The notes beneath the pieces were generated by a model, which saw only the letters and a program-made list of their open reading frames with translations, was not told where the DNA came from and did not search any database. This document shows positions 17,348 to 25,366 of a stretch of 64,000 bases of DNA, piece by piece. How positions within the stretch are numbered: the stretch's first letter is position 1; each line of letters opens with the position of its first letter. Both the position numbers and the translations under genes were made by a program. This DNA is from Longibacter salinarum (GTDB lineage Bacteria > Bacteroidota > Rhodothermia > Rhodothermales > Salinibacteraceae), in NCBI RefSeq assembly GCF_002554795.1, contig NZ_PDEQ01000005.1, positions 124,001-188,000 on the forward strand, given 5' to 3'.

Positions 17348-17458
17348 ACATTGCGACGAGATCCGGCCCGAACTCAAAACACGAGCCGGGCCTCGGGGTA
17401 TGGTCTTGATGGACGTAAATTCGTTTTTACGACACTATCCCGATCCTCTGGCGACTAC

Positions 17459-18577
17459 ATGGACACTCCCTCTGCAAACGGACCTTCCGCTGCCGGCAAC
17501 AGCTCACAGCCGGAGATTCACCCGCAGGAAACGTCGATCTCCGAAATCGGCGAGTTCGGTCTGATCGCCCACCTCCGCGAGACGCTCGGCGAGACGGATG
17601 ACGAATCTATCGTGGCCGGCATCTCGGACGATGCCGCGGTCTATCGCGTGGACGACGACACCGTGCACGTGGTCACCACCGATGCTTTGATTGAGGGCGT
17701 GCACTTCGATCGCACGTTCATGCCGATGGAGCACCTCGGCTTCAAGGCCATGTCGGCGAACGTGAGCGACATCGCGGCGATGAACGCGACACCACGCTAT
17801 GCTACGGTCGTCATTGGCGTCCCGAAGAACGCGTCGGTTGAAGCCATCGGCACGCTGTACCAGGGCATCAAGCAGGCGTGCGATGCATACGGGGTCACCG
17901 TTATCGGCGGAGACACCACGGGATCGCACTCGCTGTCCGTAACAGTCACAGTGATCGGTGAAGCGTCGGAGGAGGACGTGGTCTACCGTCGCGGGGCCCA
18001 GCCCGGCGACAAGATCTGCGTAACGGGCGATATCGGAGCATCGTATGCCGGCCTGAAAGTGCTGCTGCGCCAGCGGGAGCAGTTGCAGCAACAGGGCGAA
18101 GATTTCCAGCCGCAGCTCGACAAGTTCTCGTACGTCATTCGGCGTCACCTCGCGCCTCCGGCACAGGTCCAGGCTGTGCGCGAGTGGCGGGATGCGGGCT
18201 TCCGCCCGTCGTCTCTGATCGACATCTCCGACGGTCTGGCGTCCGAAGTCCATCACCTCTGCGAGGCAAGCGGCACGCGCGCACAGATGTATGAACCGTC
18301 ACTTCCAATTTCTCCGCACACCCGCAATACAGCGACAGACTTCGGCGAGGAAGTCACGATCTACGCCCTCTTCGGTGGCGAAGACTACGAACTCGTGTTC
18401 ACGGCTTCGGAGGAAGAGCTCAAGTCTCTCGATCCGCAGACGTTCAACGTGATCGGAGAAATGGAGGAGCCGGACGAGGACGAACCCCGCGTTCAGCTAC
18501 AGCAGGCCGACGGTGAGAACGTTCGCGTCCGCCCGGGTGGATTCGATCACTTCGGCGATGAACAGCCCGACGGCTGA
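17459..18577 (+). CDS. thiL: Thiamine-monophosphate kinase
   Basis: Makes thiamine diphosphate from thiamine monophosphate and ATP. 372 residues from the ATG at 17459; the frame is open upstream but without conserved sequence. PurM/AIR-synthase-like fold signatures: ISEIGEFGLIAHL, ISDDAAVYRV, TTDALIEGVHFDRTFMP, the Mg-binding MSANVSDIAAMNATP, VIGGDTTGS, CVTGDIGASYAGL, LIDISDGLASEVHHLC and FGGEDYELVFT. No other thi gene is near, and no TPP riboswitch was recognised upstream. Confidence 0.94.
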   Translation: MDTPSANGPSAAGNSSQPEIHPQETSISEIGEFGLIAHLRETLGETDDESIVAGISDDAAVYRVDDDTVHVVTTDALIEGVHFDRTFMPMEHLGFKAMSANVSDIAAMNATPRYATVVIGVPKNASVEAIGTLYQGIKQACDAYGVTVIGGDTTGSHSLSVTVTVIGEASEEDVVYRRGAQPGDKICVTGDIGASYAGLKVLLRQREQLQQQGEDFQPQLDKFSYVIRRHLAPPAQVQAVREWRDAGFRPSSLIDISDGLASEVHHLCEASGTRAQMYEPSLPISPHTRNTATDFGEEVTIYALFGGEDYELVFTASEEELKSLDPQTFNVIGEMEEPDEDEPRVQLQQADGENVRVRPGGFDHFGDEQPDG

Positions 18578-18630
18578 CCCGATCCGTTCGTTCGGGCAGC
18601 GAGCCCCGGACCACCGAAGCGACGTACCTG

Positions 18631-21342
18631 TCAGTCGGCGGCGAAGAGAGCGAGCGTGTCTGCGTACGCCTCCGCGACCGTCGGCTGATTCTGTTTTGTC
18701 TTGACCGCGACGAGCTGTTCGAGGGCCCACCGGGTTTCCTGGTCGCGTCCGTCCACCGAGCGAAGATGCATGTAGCCCTCTTCGAGCAAGGACGCCGCCT
18801 CGGTGTGCTGCCCAATACGGGCGAGACTCGCACCGAGAACGTTCTTGGTCTCGGCGATCAGCCAGTGGTCGGCCGACAGCGACGCGTCACGTAAAGCGAG
18901 CGCATCGCGCGCCAGTCGAACGGCTTCTGGACCGTCTTTATCGAGACGGAGGAGCGTCCGAGCGAGTCCCAGTAGCGGATAAGCCACATGCGGATGGTCT
19001 TCCCCGAAGGCGTCTTTGAATCGTCGAACCGCCGCCCGATAGGTCTCTTCCGCGTCGACAGCGCGGCCCGTCTTCAGGTATACGGCCGCCAGGTTGTTCA
19101 TTCCAATAGCCACTTGCGGATGGGATGGACCGAACATCCGCTCCCGCATCTCAAATGCCTGTTCGGTCAGTTTTCTCTCCTCTTCCTCCCGCCCGAGTCG
19201 ACCCACAACCCCCGAAAGGTTACTCATCGTAGTCGCCACTTCGGGGTGCACGTCGCCGTAGAGACGTCGGCTCATCGAAAGCGCCTCACGCAGAAGTTCT
19301 TCGGCCTCCTCCAGGCGGCCCGCGTCGTCCAGGATGAGGCCGAGACTATTCAGATCCCACACGATCTCAGCGTGTACCGGCCCCAGTGCCTCACGCCGAA
19401 TCTCAAGAGCCTCGCTCACAAAGCGCTCCGCTCGGTCATATCGGCCCTGGCTCCAGTGTAGCATACCAAGGTTGCTGAGGCTGACCGCGACCTCCGGATC
19501 GTCAGGGCCGAGCAGATTCTGTCGTAGTGCGAGTGATTCTTCCAGAAGAGGCCGAGCCTCCGCGTAGTTCGCCTGATCGCCGAGAAGTTCGCCGAGGTTA
19601 TTCAGGCTCGCCGCCACCTGCGGGTGAGATTGGCCGAGATGCTGCTCTCGGATGGAAAGAGCCTCCCGGTAGAGAACCTCGGCCGTATCGAGACGTCCCT
19701 GGGCTTCGAGCGTTTCGGCAAGGTCATTCAGGCTGGTCGCGACATCTGGATGACGGGGACCGAGCAGCGCTCGTCGCTTCTCCAGGGAGCGCCGAAGCAA
19801 CAACTCGCTGCGATCGTACTCGGCCAGCTTGAAGTAGACCCGGCCGATGACGTCAAACATCTCGGCTCGCACGACGGGTTGATCGTCGAGCGACTCGGCC
19901 CGTTCGACACCACGCGACAACAACTCTCTGGCCGTAACCGCCTCTCCCGGCGAAATGCTGGGATCGTTGGCCTCGAACAGATCCATCAGGAAAGACGTGA
20001 CCTGAGCTGATTTCTCCGCTTCCGTCCGGGCATCTGTGAGCGCGTCCTGAACCCGTTTCGACTGAATCGTCACCGTCAGAGCGTACGCGACGATAACAAG
20101 GAGAAAGACGGCGGCCGTGGCGCTCTCCCAGCGGTGACGATGAATGAATCGCCGGGCGCGGTACCCTGCCGAATCGCCGCGTGCGTGCACTGGGCGCTTC
20201 TCACGGTAGCGACGCAGATCGTCTGCAAACTCAGATACAGACGAATATCGTCGATCGGGCTCCTTGAGAAGCGCGGTCATCACGATCGCGTCGAGGTCTC
20301 CGCGCAGCTTCCGCTGCAGGCGATCGGGATCAACGTTCCGGGAGCGAGCAACCTCATCAGCATCATCACCGGTCGAGCTCTTGTCCTGCTCCATGCGCGT
20401 TACAGCCGTACTTGGACGAGACGGCAACTCCTCGCACACCACCCGCTCCATGTCGCTCAGGGAGCGCCCGTTTAGGTCGTATGCTCGCCGCCCTGCGAGC
20501 AGCTCGTACAGGATAAGACCAAGCTGGTAAACGTCGGACGCGGTCGTAATCGCCTCGCCTTGGAGCTGCTCTGGACTGGCATAGGCGAGCGTCATCGGGC
20601 GGGCCCCGGGTCGCGTTGTCGGCGGGTCGTGCGGACCACCCGAAATGGATGGATCCAACCATTTTGCGATGCCGAAGTCCAGAAGTTTTACGCGGCCCTC
20701 ACCGTTGACGAGTATGTTCGACGGCTTCAGGTCGCGATGTACAACGAGCGCGCGATGAGCAGCCTGCACCGCGTCGGCCACGGTGATGAACAGATCGAGC
20801 CGCTCGTCAATCGAAAGCTTGTTGTCGTCGCAGTAGGTTGTGAGCGGCGTCCCGTCGACGTACTCCATCACGAGATATGGCCGTCCGTCGGGCGTCGTCC
20901 CGCCCCCGTGGAGCGTCGCGATGTTCGGATGGTCGAGTGTGGCAAGGATCTGCCGCTCAAACTCGAACCGACGTGCCACGTCGCGTGACACGATGCGGCG
21001 CACCACCTTGATCGCTACGCTGTGATCGAACGCGTTGTCCGCCCGTTCAGCGAGGTGTACCACGCCCATGCCACCGTGTCCGATCTCTCGGATGAGCCGA
21101 TACGGTCCGAGCGTCTCGCCGTCAAGGGACCCGCTAGCGCCACGCTCATCTTCGGATGCAGCAACCAGCGATGTGTCGAGAATTCCGCCCGTTCGCTCAT
21201 GTGCATGGACGAGTCGCTGGACCGTCTGATAGAGCGACTCGTCCTCTCCACACGCGTTCTCGAGCCACGAGTTACGCTCCGACGGGGGATGCTCAAGTGC
21301 CTCGTCGAACAATGCAGCGATCCGTTTCCATCGATCAGACAT
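18631..21342 (-). CDS. Transmembrane Ser/Thr protein kinase with C-terminal TPR array
   Basis: 903 residues from the ATG at 21342. The Hanks-type kinase domain (about 78-380) is complete: glycine loop GHGGMG, VAIK lysine, catalytic HRDLKPSN (about 202), DFG (about 222) and a SPEQ activation-segment end. One membrane helix (about 408-426, AAVFLLVIVAYALTVTI) follows, then about ten NPHR-type TPR units with repeated HPxVA motifs, which should lie outside the cytoplasm. The first 70 residues form the usual small helical region of this family. The gene lies just downstream of an ECF sigma factor on the same strand. Kinase-TPR receptors next to this sigma class are a recurring pair, so the sigma factor is a plausible substrate. 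Confidence 0.93.
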   Translation of the reverse strand: MSDRWKRIAALFDEALEHPPSERNSWLENACGEDESLYQTVQRLVHAHERTGGILDTSLVAASEDERGASGSLDGETLGPYRLIREIGHGGMGVVHLAERADNAFDHSVAIKVVRRIVSRDVARRFEFERQILATLDHPNIATLHGGGTTPDGRPYLVMEYVDGTPLTTYCDDNKLSIDERLDLFITVADAVQAAHRALVVHRDLKPSNILVNGEGRVKLLDFGIAKWLDPSISGGPHDPPTTRPGARPMTLAYASPEQLQGEAITTASDVYQLGLILYELLAGRRAYDLNGRSLSDMERVVCEELPSRPSTAVTRMEQDKSSTGDDADEVARSRNVDPDRLQRKLRGDLDAIVMTALLKEPDRRYSSVSEFADDLRRYREKRPVHARGDSAGYRARRFIHRHRWESATAAVFLLVIVAYALTVTIQSKRVQDALTDARTEAEKSAQVTSFLMDLFEANDPSISPGEAVTARELLSRGVERAESLDDQPVVRAEMFDVIGRVYFKLAEYDRSELLLRRSLEKRRALLGPRHPDVATSLNDLAETLEAQGRLDTAEVLYREALSIREQHLGQSHPQVAASLNNLGELLGDQANYAEARPLLEESLALRQNLLGPDDPEVAVSLSNLGMLHWSQGRYDRAERFVSEALEIRREALGPVHAEIVWDLNSLGLILDDAGRLEEAEELLREALSMSRRLYGDVHPEVATTMSNLSGVVGRLGREEEERKLTEQAFEMRERMFGPSHPQVAIGMNNLAAVYLKTGRAVDAEETYRAAVRRFKDAFGEDHPHVAYPLLGLARTLLRLDKDGPEAVRLARDALALRDASLSADHWLIAETKNVLGASLARIGQHTEAASLLEEGYMHLRSVDGRDQETRWALEQLVAVKTKQNQPTVAEAYADTLALFAAD

Positions 21343-21449
21343 AGCTTTAGATAAGCTAGATAGGCTGTTTGTCGATAGCACAGCACGGCGTCCGCGGAGG
21401 CTAAATCTCCTACGATGACACCGTCACCTCGACCTCGGCGTGGTTGCCG

Positions 21450-22055
21450 TCACTCGTCCGAAGCTCCCGTTTTTGCTCGCCCTTCGGTTTCATAAAGCTC
21501 TCGGTACAACCAGGCGCGCGCTTTGGCCCAGTCGCGCTGAACCGTCCGAGTGGACACGTCAAGAACCGCTGCGATCTCCGGCTCGGTCATTCCACCGAAA
21601 AATCGGTACTCCACGACCTTCTGCAGCCGTTCGTCGACGTTGGCGAGGCGGGTGAGGGCATCGTTCAGCGAAAGCAGGTCGTTCACCGGAACCTCCGTCT
21701 GCAGATGGTGCGACGTCAGAGGCATCCGGACTGGATCGCCACCCCGTTTCGTTGCTTTCCGCTTCCGTGCCTCGTCGATCAGGATCTGGCGCATGGACCG
21801 ACTCGCGATGGCGAAAAAGTGCGCCCGGCCATGCCAGTCCACCTCCATGCGTCCGTCAAGCTTCAAGTATGCCTCGTGCACGAGCTCCGTCGTGGTCATG
21901 ACTCTCCTGTTGCGTCGGAGAAGGTGCTTAGCAAGCGAACGGAGCTCATCGTAGACCATGGGCATCAACCGGTCGAGAGCCTCCTCATCGCCCTCTTGAG
22001 CTGCCGTCAAAACCGCCTCGAAAACGGTGGTGTCGAATGCTTCAGATGTAGACAT
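21450..22055 (-). CDS. ECF-type sigma factor, PF07638 (TIGR02999-like) class
   Basis: A 201-residue extracytoplasmic-function sigma factor that would direct RNA polymerase to a small regulon. Region 2 contains TTTELVHEAYLKLDG and AHFFAIASRSMRQILIDEARKRKATKRGG; region 4 contains a helix-turn-helix GGMTEPEIAAVLDVSTRTVQRDWAKARAWLYREL. In most ECF factors the residues before LVxExFL are acidic (DxED-like) and help bind the polymerase clamp; here they read TTTE (residues 54-57). No anti-sigma factor is adjacent; a Ser/Thr kinase is. That arrangement resembles sigma factors switched on by Thr phosphorylation. The start at 22055 gives the usual length. Confidence 0.92.
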   Translation of the reverse strand: MSTSEAFDTTVFEAVLTAAQEGDEEALDRLMPMVYDELRSLAKHLLRRNRRVMTTTELVHEAYLKLDGRMEVDWHGRAHFFAIASRSMRQILIDEARKRKATKRGGDPVRMPLTSHHLQTEVPVNDLLSLNDALTRLANVDERLQKVVEYRFFGGMTEPEIAAVLDVSTRTVQRDWAKARAWLYRELYETEGRAKTGASDE

Positions 22056-22425
22056 GGCGACCTGCACGTTGTCAAAACAAAGGGATTCGCCCGAAGCGTG
22101 TCGTGATACGAGCGAACCTTACGTAATGGGTGAGTGCAGGGTGAAGGGCAGAATTGGTACGCCGGAACGAGCAATGCACTCGCGATACCGCCGGTCGGAT
22201 GAGCGCGAATCGAACCCCTAATTCGATCCGATAGACAATCAGCCGACGACGCGAGTGGAAAGATAGGCCTGAGATCAACTGTGAAGATACGAATCAGAAA
22301 CGGTCTCGTCAATGTGTTGACGGCTAGGGGAGGTCTCGTCCTCCGGCTGTGACGTGCGAGACCTCCGGCAAATCGCCCTGTCGATCATGCTTCCCTACGA
22401 TCACAAGTATGGCTGGATACGATCT
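22056..22425. other. Intergenic gap upstream of sigma factor and MddA-like gene
   Basis: About 370 bases between divergent genes. Several short frames exist, none with recognisable protein character. I see no repeat tract, hairpin array or RNA. Promoters for both flanking genes should lie here. Confidence 0.35.
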
Positions 22426-23202
22426 ATGAAACGCGCACTCTTCTTCGCCTACGGCATCGTCAGTTATCTCATTTTCCTACTGGTCTTTTCGTACGCCGTC
22501 GCATTTATCGGGGACTTCGCTGTGCCCAAAACCATCAACTCGGGACCAGAGTCCGCCTTCTGGACGGCCATTCTCATTAACACGGGTCTCCTCGGCCTCT
22601 TTGCAGTCCAGCACAGCGGCATGGCCCGATCGCAGTTCAAAGAGTGGTGGACGCGCATCGTGCCCCCTTCCGTCGAGCGGACCACCTACGTGCTCGTCGC
22701 CTCCGGTGTACTCGCGCTCCTAATGTGGCAATGGCGCCCGCTGACGGGCATCGTCTGGGAGGTGGAGGCCGGCTGGGCAGAAACAGCTCTCTGGGCCGGA
22801 TTCGGCCTGGGATGGCTGATCGTCCTCGGCACCACGTTCATCATTAGCCACTGGCATCTCTTCGGCCTGAAGCAGGTGCATTCGCACTACCGAAAGCAGG
22901 AGGCGCCCAAGCCGCAGTTTCAGGTCCGGAGCCTGTACAAATACGTTCGTCATCCTCTCTACCTCGGTTTCTTAATCGCCTTCTGGTCGACGCCGACAAT
23001 GACGGTCGGACACCTTCTCTTTGCGGCAGCCTCGACCGGATACATTCTCGTTGGCGCCACGCTGGAGGAGCGCGACCTCATCGCCCGCTTCGGCGAACGC
23101 TATCGACGCTACCGGGAGCGCGTGCCGATGCTATTACCTGGATTATCCGGGGGGAAATCGACCGCAGCGAAAGAGACGAGCGCACGTCCGCACCACTCAT
23201 AA
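22426..23202 (+). CDS. mddA: Methanethiol S-methyltransferase-like membrane protein (MddA family)
   Basis: A 258-residue polytopic membrane protein of the isoprenylcysteine methyltransferase/NnrU-like superfamily. About six hydrophobic helices are visible. The cytosolic SAM-binding end reads YKYVRHPLYLGFLIAFWSTP and LEERDLIARFGERYRRYRERVPMLLP, the pattern of MddA enzymes that turn methanethiol into dimethyl sulfide. DMS formation fits a marine or saline bacterium; the assignment rests on the C-terminal blocks and needs a family search. The start at 22426 (MKRALFFAYG) gives normal topology; earlier in-frame starts add no conserved sequence. Confidence 0.78.
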   Translation: MKRALFFAYGIVSYLIFLLVFSYAVAFIGDFAVPKTINSGPESAFWTAILINTGLLGLFAVQHSGMARSQFKEWWTRIVPPSVERTTYVLVASGVLALLMWQWRPLTGIVWEVEAGWAETALWAGFGLGWLIVLGTTFIISHWHLFGLKQVHSHYRKQEAPKPQFQVRSLYKYVRHPLYLGFLIAFWSTPTMTVGHLLFAAASTGYILVGATLEERDLIARFGERYRRYRERVPMLLPGLSGGKSTAAKETSARPHHS

Positions 23203-23232
23203 ACCGTCTCATGCCAACCGCACGCAGCCGAC

Positions 23233-23628
23233 ATGTTCGCTGACGAACGCTTCCGGTCTCGCTCTACACGCATCGTCGTCTCCATTCCCGTCCTTGTCCT
23301 GTTGCTCGCCACTACACTGCTATTTATCGGCTGCGACAGCACGGACTATCGGGCGGAACCTGACGAAGACGATATCGCCACCGTCATCATTTCGCCGGAT
23401 AGCGCCAGAATCGGCGTTGGGGATCGCCTCGACTTTTCTGCAGCCGCACTCACCGAATCTGGAGACACCGTTGCCAATATTTCCCTGAACTGGATGACGA
23501 CGGATGCCGATGTCTTTACCGTCGACTCGACCGGGCTCGCAACGGGAGAATCGCCAGGAGCGGCCTTCTGCACCGTCACGACCCAGCGTTTCGTGGGGCG
23601 CGATTCGGCATTCGTGTCGGTATTCTAG
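23233..23628 (+). CDS. Small Ig-like (BIG2-type) lipoprotein
   Basis: 131 residues. A hydrophobic signal segment (about 15-32) ends in a lipobox LFIGC, so the mature protein should be lipid-anchored. The rest is a single bacterial Ig-like domain: VIISPDSARIGVGDRLDFSAA ... ISLNWMTTDADVFTVDSTGLATGESPG. Such domains usually mediate surface contacts or act as scaffolds. It stands between the MddA-like gene (30 bases upstream) and a secreted TPR protein (51 bases downstream), all on the same strand, but the three share no obvious function. Confidence 0.78.
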   Translation: MFADERFRSRSTRIVVSIPVLVLLLATTLLFIGCDSTDYRAEPDEDDIATVIISPDSARIGVGDRLDFSAAALTESGDTVANISLNWMTTDADVFTVDSTGLATGESPGAAFCTVTTQRFVGRDSAFVSVF

Positions 23629-23679
23629 TCCGCTTCCACGCTCACTTCTCCTCTCGCACTCGAACACGCTCCGACTCCC

Positions 23680-25335
23680 ATGAAACGCTCTGCTGCTTTC
23701 GTCCTGCTTCTCGTCCTGGTGGTCGTCGGCTTCCTCGGGTACTCCCGCAGTGCGACCTCACTTGCCGATGATCGCATCGCCCCCCTGCTAGAAGGCATGG
23801 GAGACCATAGCATGACGATCACGACCGATGATTCGATGGCCCAGCGTTACTTCGATCAGGGCCTCGTCCTCGCTTACGGATTCAACCATGCCGAGGCTGC
23901 GCGATCGTTTCGCGAAGCCGCCCGGCGCGACTCCACCTGTGCGATGTGCTACTGGGGCGAAGCGCTCGTTCTCGGTCCCAACATCAACGCTGCTATGCAG
24001 GAAGACCACATTCCAAGCGCGTATGCCGCGCTGCAGCAGGCTCAGAAATATGCGTCGGACGTGACCGAACGTGAGCAAGCCTACATCAAGGCGCTATCTC
24101 ATCGATATGTCGAAAACCCACCGTCCGACCGTAGCTCACTCGACCGCGCCTACGCCAACGCGATGAGAGAGCTCGCCCGTCAATTTCCCGACGACCCCGA
24201 CGCGCAGGTGCTGTTCGGCGAAGCACTGATGGACACGACGCCGTGGGACTACTGGCAGGCGAACGGAAAGGCCAAGCCGGTGACGGACACGATCTTGGCT
24301 ACGTTCGAATCCGTCCTGGAACGACAACCAGAGCATCCCGGGGCCAATCATCTGTACATCCATGCCGTGGAGGCGCAGCATCCAGAGCGGGGCGTCAAGT
24401 CGGCGGAACGCCTGAAGGACCTCGTGCCGGGAGCCGGCCATCTCGTCCACATGCCATCGCACATCTTCATCCGAGTCGGGCGCTACCACGAGGGATCGCT
24501 CGCCAATGAGCGGGCGATTGCGGCCGATGAGTCGTACGTCACGCAGTGCCATGCGCAGGGCCTTTATCCGATCGGGTATATCCCACACAATCATCATTTC
24601 CTCTGGGCGACGGCAACGTTGGAAGGCCGCGCACAGCGAGCCATCGATGCGGCTCAGACGCTAGCTTCACGAATCGACACGTCGCAGATGCGTGCACCAG
24701 GTCTCGGTACCCTTCAGCATTACCGGGTGACGCCGCTCTACGCCCAGGTTCGGTTCGGGCGCTGGTCTGAGATTCTAAACACGGACGCTCCCGCCGATGA
24801 CCTCGTGTATCCAACGGCCGTGTGGCATTATGCTCGGGCGATGGCCCTCATTCGCACCGACGAACTCTCGAAGGCAGAGCAGCACCTGACTAAGCTCAAG
24901 CAGCTCTCATCTCATTCAGACCTTGAAGAGGTGACGATCTGGGACATCAACACGACCGCTGACATCATGCAGGTGGCGTCGCGCATCGTCGCCGGCGAAC
25001 TCGCCGCCGCCCGTGGCAACATGAATGAGGCGATTCGACATCTCCGCGAGGCTGCATCGCTGGAGGACGACCTCAACTACGACGAACCCCCGTCATGGCA
25101 TCACCCGGTCCGGCAGATCCTCGGCGCTGTGCTGCTGCAGGCGGACCGGCCCGCCGAGGCGGAACGCGTCTACCGCGAGGATCTGAAGCGCTTCCCCGAA
25201 AATGGGTGGTCGTTGTTTGGTCTAGAGAAAAGCCTGCGCGCTCAGGGCCGTGACGCCGACGCCAAGGACGTTCATCGTCGATTTGACGAGGCGTGGCAGT
25301 ACGCAGATGTCGAACTCGCGTCCTCGCGAATGTAG
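23680..25335 (+). CDS. Membrane-anchored or secreted TPR protein
   Basis: 551 residues. An N-terminal hydrophobic stretch (AAFVLLLVLVVVGFLGY) serves as a signal anchor or signal peptide. It is followed by a helical-repeat protein: AQRYFDQGLVLAYGFNHAEAARSFREAARRDSTCAMCYWGEAL, HLVHMPSHIFIRVGRYHEGSLANERAI and YRVTPLYAQVRFGRWSEIL. These blocks match a family of bacterial TPR proteins of unknown role in which the 'CAMCYWGEA' and 'HMPSHIF' motifs are constant. No enzymatic domain is seen. It converges with the zincin gene on the opposite strand, 31 bases away. Confidence 0.8.
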   Translation: MKRSAAFVLLLVLVVVGFLGYSRSATSLADDRIAPLLEGMGDHSMTITTDDSMAQRYFDQGLVLAYGFNHAEAARSFREAARRDSTCAMCYWGEALVLGPNINAAMQEDHIPSAYAALQQAQKYASDVTEREQAYIKALSHRYVENPPSDRSSLDRAYANAMRELARQFPDDPDAQVLFGEALMDTTPWDYWQANGKAKPVTDTILATFESVLERQPEHPGANHLYIHAVEAQHPERGVKSAERLKDLVPGAGHLVHMPSHIFIRVGRYHEGSLANERAIAADESYVTQCHAQGLYPIGYIPHNHHFLWATATLEGRAQRAIDAAQTLASRIDTSQMRAPGLGTLQHYRVTPLYAQVRFGRWSEILNTDAPADDLVYPTAVWHYARAMALIRTDELSKAEQHLTKLKQLSSHSDLEEVTIWDINTTADIMQVASRIVAGELAAARGNMNEAIRHLREAASLEDDLNYDEPPSWHHPVRQILGAVLLQADRPAEAERVYREDLKRFPENGWSLFGLEKSLRAQGRDADAKDVHRRFDEAWQYADVELASSRM

Positions 25336-25366
25336 CGCACTCAGGTGGAGCCCGGAGGCCGTTGAA

